NCBI GenBank assembly: GCA_937998865.1
Contig: CALLBR010000004.1
Coordinates: 1-64,000 of the forward strand
Reading direction: 5' to 3'
Length of the DNA stretch: 64,000 bases
Origin: an uncultured bacterium
Lineage (GTDB): Bacteria > Nitrospirota > Thermodesulfovibrionia > Thermodesulfovibrionales > Thermodesulfovibrionaceae
The notes under the pieces were generated by a model. The model did not search any database and was not told the DNA's origin. It saw only the letters and a list, made by a program, of their open reading frames with translations. Every line of letters begins with the position of its first letter. Position 1 is the first letter of the stretch. Both the position numbers and the translations under genes were made by a program. This document shows, piece by piece, positions 62,842 to 64,000 of this stretch.

Positions 62842-63426
62842 ATGTTTATTTCCCAAAATTCTGAAATTTCTCAAAAGAGTGAGATAAGGAAAATAATCCT
62901 TAAATTAAGGAATGAGATAAATCCACAAATAAGGAAAATCAAAGATGAGCAAATTACTTTTAGATTTATGGAATTTGTGGAGCAAAGGAAAATAAGATCT
63001 ATTCTTCTTTATGCTTCTTATGGTAGTGAAGTGGACTGTTGGAGGATATTTCATCAATGCAAGGAAAAATCAATAAGAACATCTTTTCCAAAGGTTAACG
63101 AAAAAGAGAAGATTCTTGAAATTTATTGGGTTGAAAATCTAAACCAAATTTCTCCAGGTTACAAATCAATCCCAGAGCCTCATGATGGTTTAAGGGCATC
63201 CATAGAAGAGATAGATTTAATTGCTGTACCAGGAGTAGCTTTTGACTTAAATTGTAACAGAATTGGCTATGGAGGAGGATTTTATGATAGACTTCTTTTA
63301 TTTAAAAAAGGATTAGCCATAGGACTGGCTTATGAAGAACAAATTGTTGAAAAAATTCCAGTAGAACCCTTTGACATAAGGGTTGACTTAATAATTACAG
63401 ATGAGAGGGTTATAAGCTGTGTTTGA
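62842..63426 (+). CDS. 5-Formyltetrahydrofolate cyclo-ligase
   Basis: ATP-dependent enzyme turning 5-formyl-THF into 5,10-methenyl-THF. The 194 residues have the N-terminal basic helix region [15 protein letters not shown], the substrate segment [11 protein letters not shown], and the C-terminal ATP site [21 protein letters not shown]. It overlaps folE by 8 nt, making a small folate/pterin operon. Confidence 0.93.
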   Translation: MFISQNSEISQKSEIRKIILKLRNEINPQIRKIKDEQITFRFMEFVEQRKIRSILLYASYGSEVDCWRIFHQCKEKSIRTSFPKVNEKEKILEIYWVENLNQISPGYKSIPEPHDGLRASIEEIDLIAVPGVAFDLNCNRIGYGGGFYDRLLLFKKGLAIGLAYEEQIVEKIPVEPFDIRVDLIITDERVISCV

Positions 63427-63985
63427 CAAGAAAAAAATAGAAGAAGGTATAAGACTCTTCTTAGAGGGAATTGGAGAGGATATTAGAAGACCAGGCATTA
63501 AGGATACACCAAAGCGTATTGCAAGAATGTGTGAAGAGATCTTTAGAGGTTTACTTCCTCCAGAAGAAGACCTTCTTAAGTGTATTGAAGGTGAATCTCA
63601 CGATGAAATGGTTTTAATAAAGAATATTCCCTTTTATTCCATATGTGAGCATCATCTTTTGCCCTTTTTTGGTTATGCTCACATTGCATATATACCTGAT
63701 GGTAGAATAGTAGGATTAAGTGAGTTACCTAAAGCTCTTGATTATTTTGCCAAAAGGCCACAGGTTCAGGAGAGACTAACAAGCCAGTTAGCAAATTTAC
63801 TAATGGAGAGATTAAAACCAAAAGGATGTATTGTAGTGATAGAAGCTGAACATTTATGCATGAGCATGAGAGGTATCAAAAAGCCTGGTTGTAAGACAGT
63901 TACCTCTGCAGTTAGAGGTATTTTCAGAAAGAGTCAAACAACCCGACAAGAAGCCTTAGAGCTTATTAATAAAAAGGAGGACTAA
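63419..63985 (+). CDS. folE: GTP cyclohydrolase I
   Basis: First enzyme of tetrahydrofolate synthesis: converts GTP to dihydroneopterin triphosphate. The 188 residues show [14 protein letters not shown], the zinc ligands in [16 protein letters not shown] (Cys76, His79) and [16 protein letters not shown] (Cys147), and [10 protein letters not shown]. The start is GTG at 63419 with GAGAGG upstream, overlapping the cyclo-ligase gene by 8 nt. Its stop shares a base with the next ATG. Confidence 0.96.
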   Translation: MFDKKKIEEGIRLFLEGIGEDIRRPGIKDTPKRIARMCEEIFRGLLPPEEDLLKCIEGESHDEMVLIKNIPFYSICEHHLLPFFGYAHIAYIPDGRIVGLSELPKALDYFAKRPQVQERLTSQLANLLMERLKPKGCIVVIEAEHLCMSMRGIKKPGCKTVTSAVRGIFRKSQTTRQEALELINKKED

Positions 63986-64000
63986 TGGGATATACATTAA
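63985..64000 (+). CDS. Start of a further gene (partial)
   Basis: An ATG at 63985 shares its A with the folE TAA (TAATG) and is preceded by AAAAAGGAGG. Only five full codons (Met-Gly-Tyr-Thr-Leu) lie in the window. The coupling suggests another folate/pterin operon gene, but the product cannot be named. Confidence 0.55.

Overview
This window looks like a stretch of chromosome from an AT-rich, Gram-negative, anaerobic, probably thermophilic bacterium. GC appears to be roughly one third; this is judged by eye, not computed. LpxK shows a lipid A outer membrane. The D- and L-lactate oxidation cluster with lactate permease, the succinate dehydrogenase/fumarate reductase operon, the malic enzyme, the TAXI-type TRAP transporter and a selenium/sulfur-carrier cassette together resemble a lactate-oxidising sulfate reducer. 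My best guess is a Thermodesulfovibrio-like member of the Nitrospirota. That is inference from gene content: no rRNA or sulfate-reduction gene lies in the window.

Layout. 1-8381 (+): the end of an unidentified gene, a PsiE-like membrane protein with a P-type cation ATPase, then a tightly packed run mtnA, polyprenyl diphosphate synthase, surE, a COG2509-type flavoprotein and pcm. 8618-10430 (+): a small cupin and an NAD(P)-binding SDR/DUF2867 protein. 10420-20601 (-): a 14-gene run with gaps of at most about 35 nt (rplI, dnaB, Memo-like, mobA, tatA, alr, aspC, era, bifunctional nuclease, recO, a small Cys-rich protein of 52 residues, marC family, histidine phosphatase, lpxK). 20699-22611 (-): groS-groL behind a CIRCE operator and ahead of a clear terminator. 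22873-26477 (-): a periplasmic binding protein coupled to a hybrid histidine kinase. 26616-29374 (-): YedE/TusA/DUF3343/NnrD-like cassette, probably for selenium or sulfur handling. 29375-30014: non-coding, with a 25-nt tandem repeat and a REP-like hairpin. 30015-36527 (+): aroA, cmk, ispH, rpsA, sppA, an HU/IHF-type gene and an orphan DppD-type ATPase. 36528-37158: non-coding, with a second degenerate repeat and the rho leader. 37159-42724 (+): rho, a hotdog thioesterase and long-form purL. 42726-47065 (-): sdhABCD followed by a lone PilC/GspF protein. 47143-51972 (+): ACT-domain malic enzyme, then a TAXI TRAP system with a small secreted third protein. 52086-53003 (+): histone-deacetylase-like hydrolase. 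53000-60601 (-): lactate operon (permease, GlcD and Fe-S partner, LutC, fused LutB-LutA, PPC-domain protein). 60694-62794 (-): argD-argF. 62842-64000 (+): 5-formyl-THF cyclo-ligase, folE and the first codons of another gene.

How it works together. Lactate enters through LctP and is oxidised by two different Fe-S/flavin routes to pyruvate. SDH/FRD, malic enzyme and the TRAP transporter form a C4-dicarboxylate block on the opposite strand. The housekeeping operons mix replication, translation, cell-wall, isoprenoid and cofactor genes in very compact arrangements with frequent TAATG and ATGA junctions. Several first genes have a -10-like box ending only 5-7 nt before the start codon and lack a ribosome-binding site, which suggests leaderless messages.

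I found no tRNA, rRNA, CRISPR array, insertion sequence or prophage. The least explained items are the Cys-rich protein of 52 residues, the secreted TRAP-associated protein, the PPC-domain protein in the lactate operon, the selenium/sulfur cassette and the repeat-rich gap at 29.4-30.0 kb.
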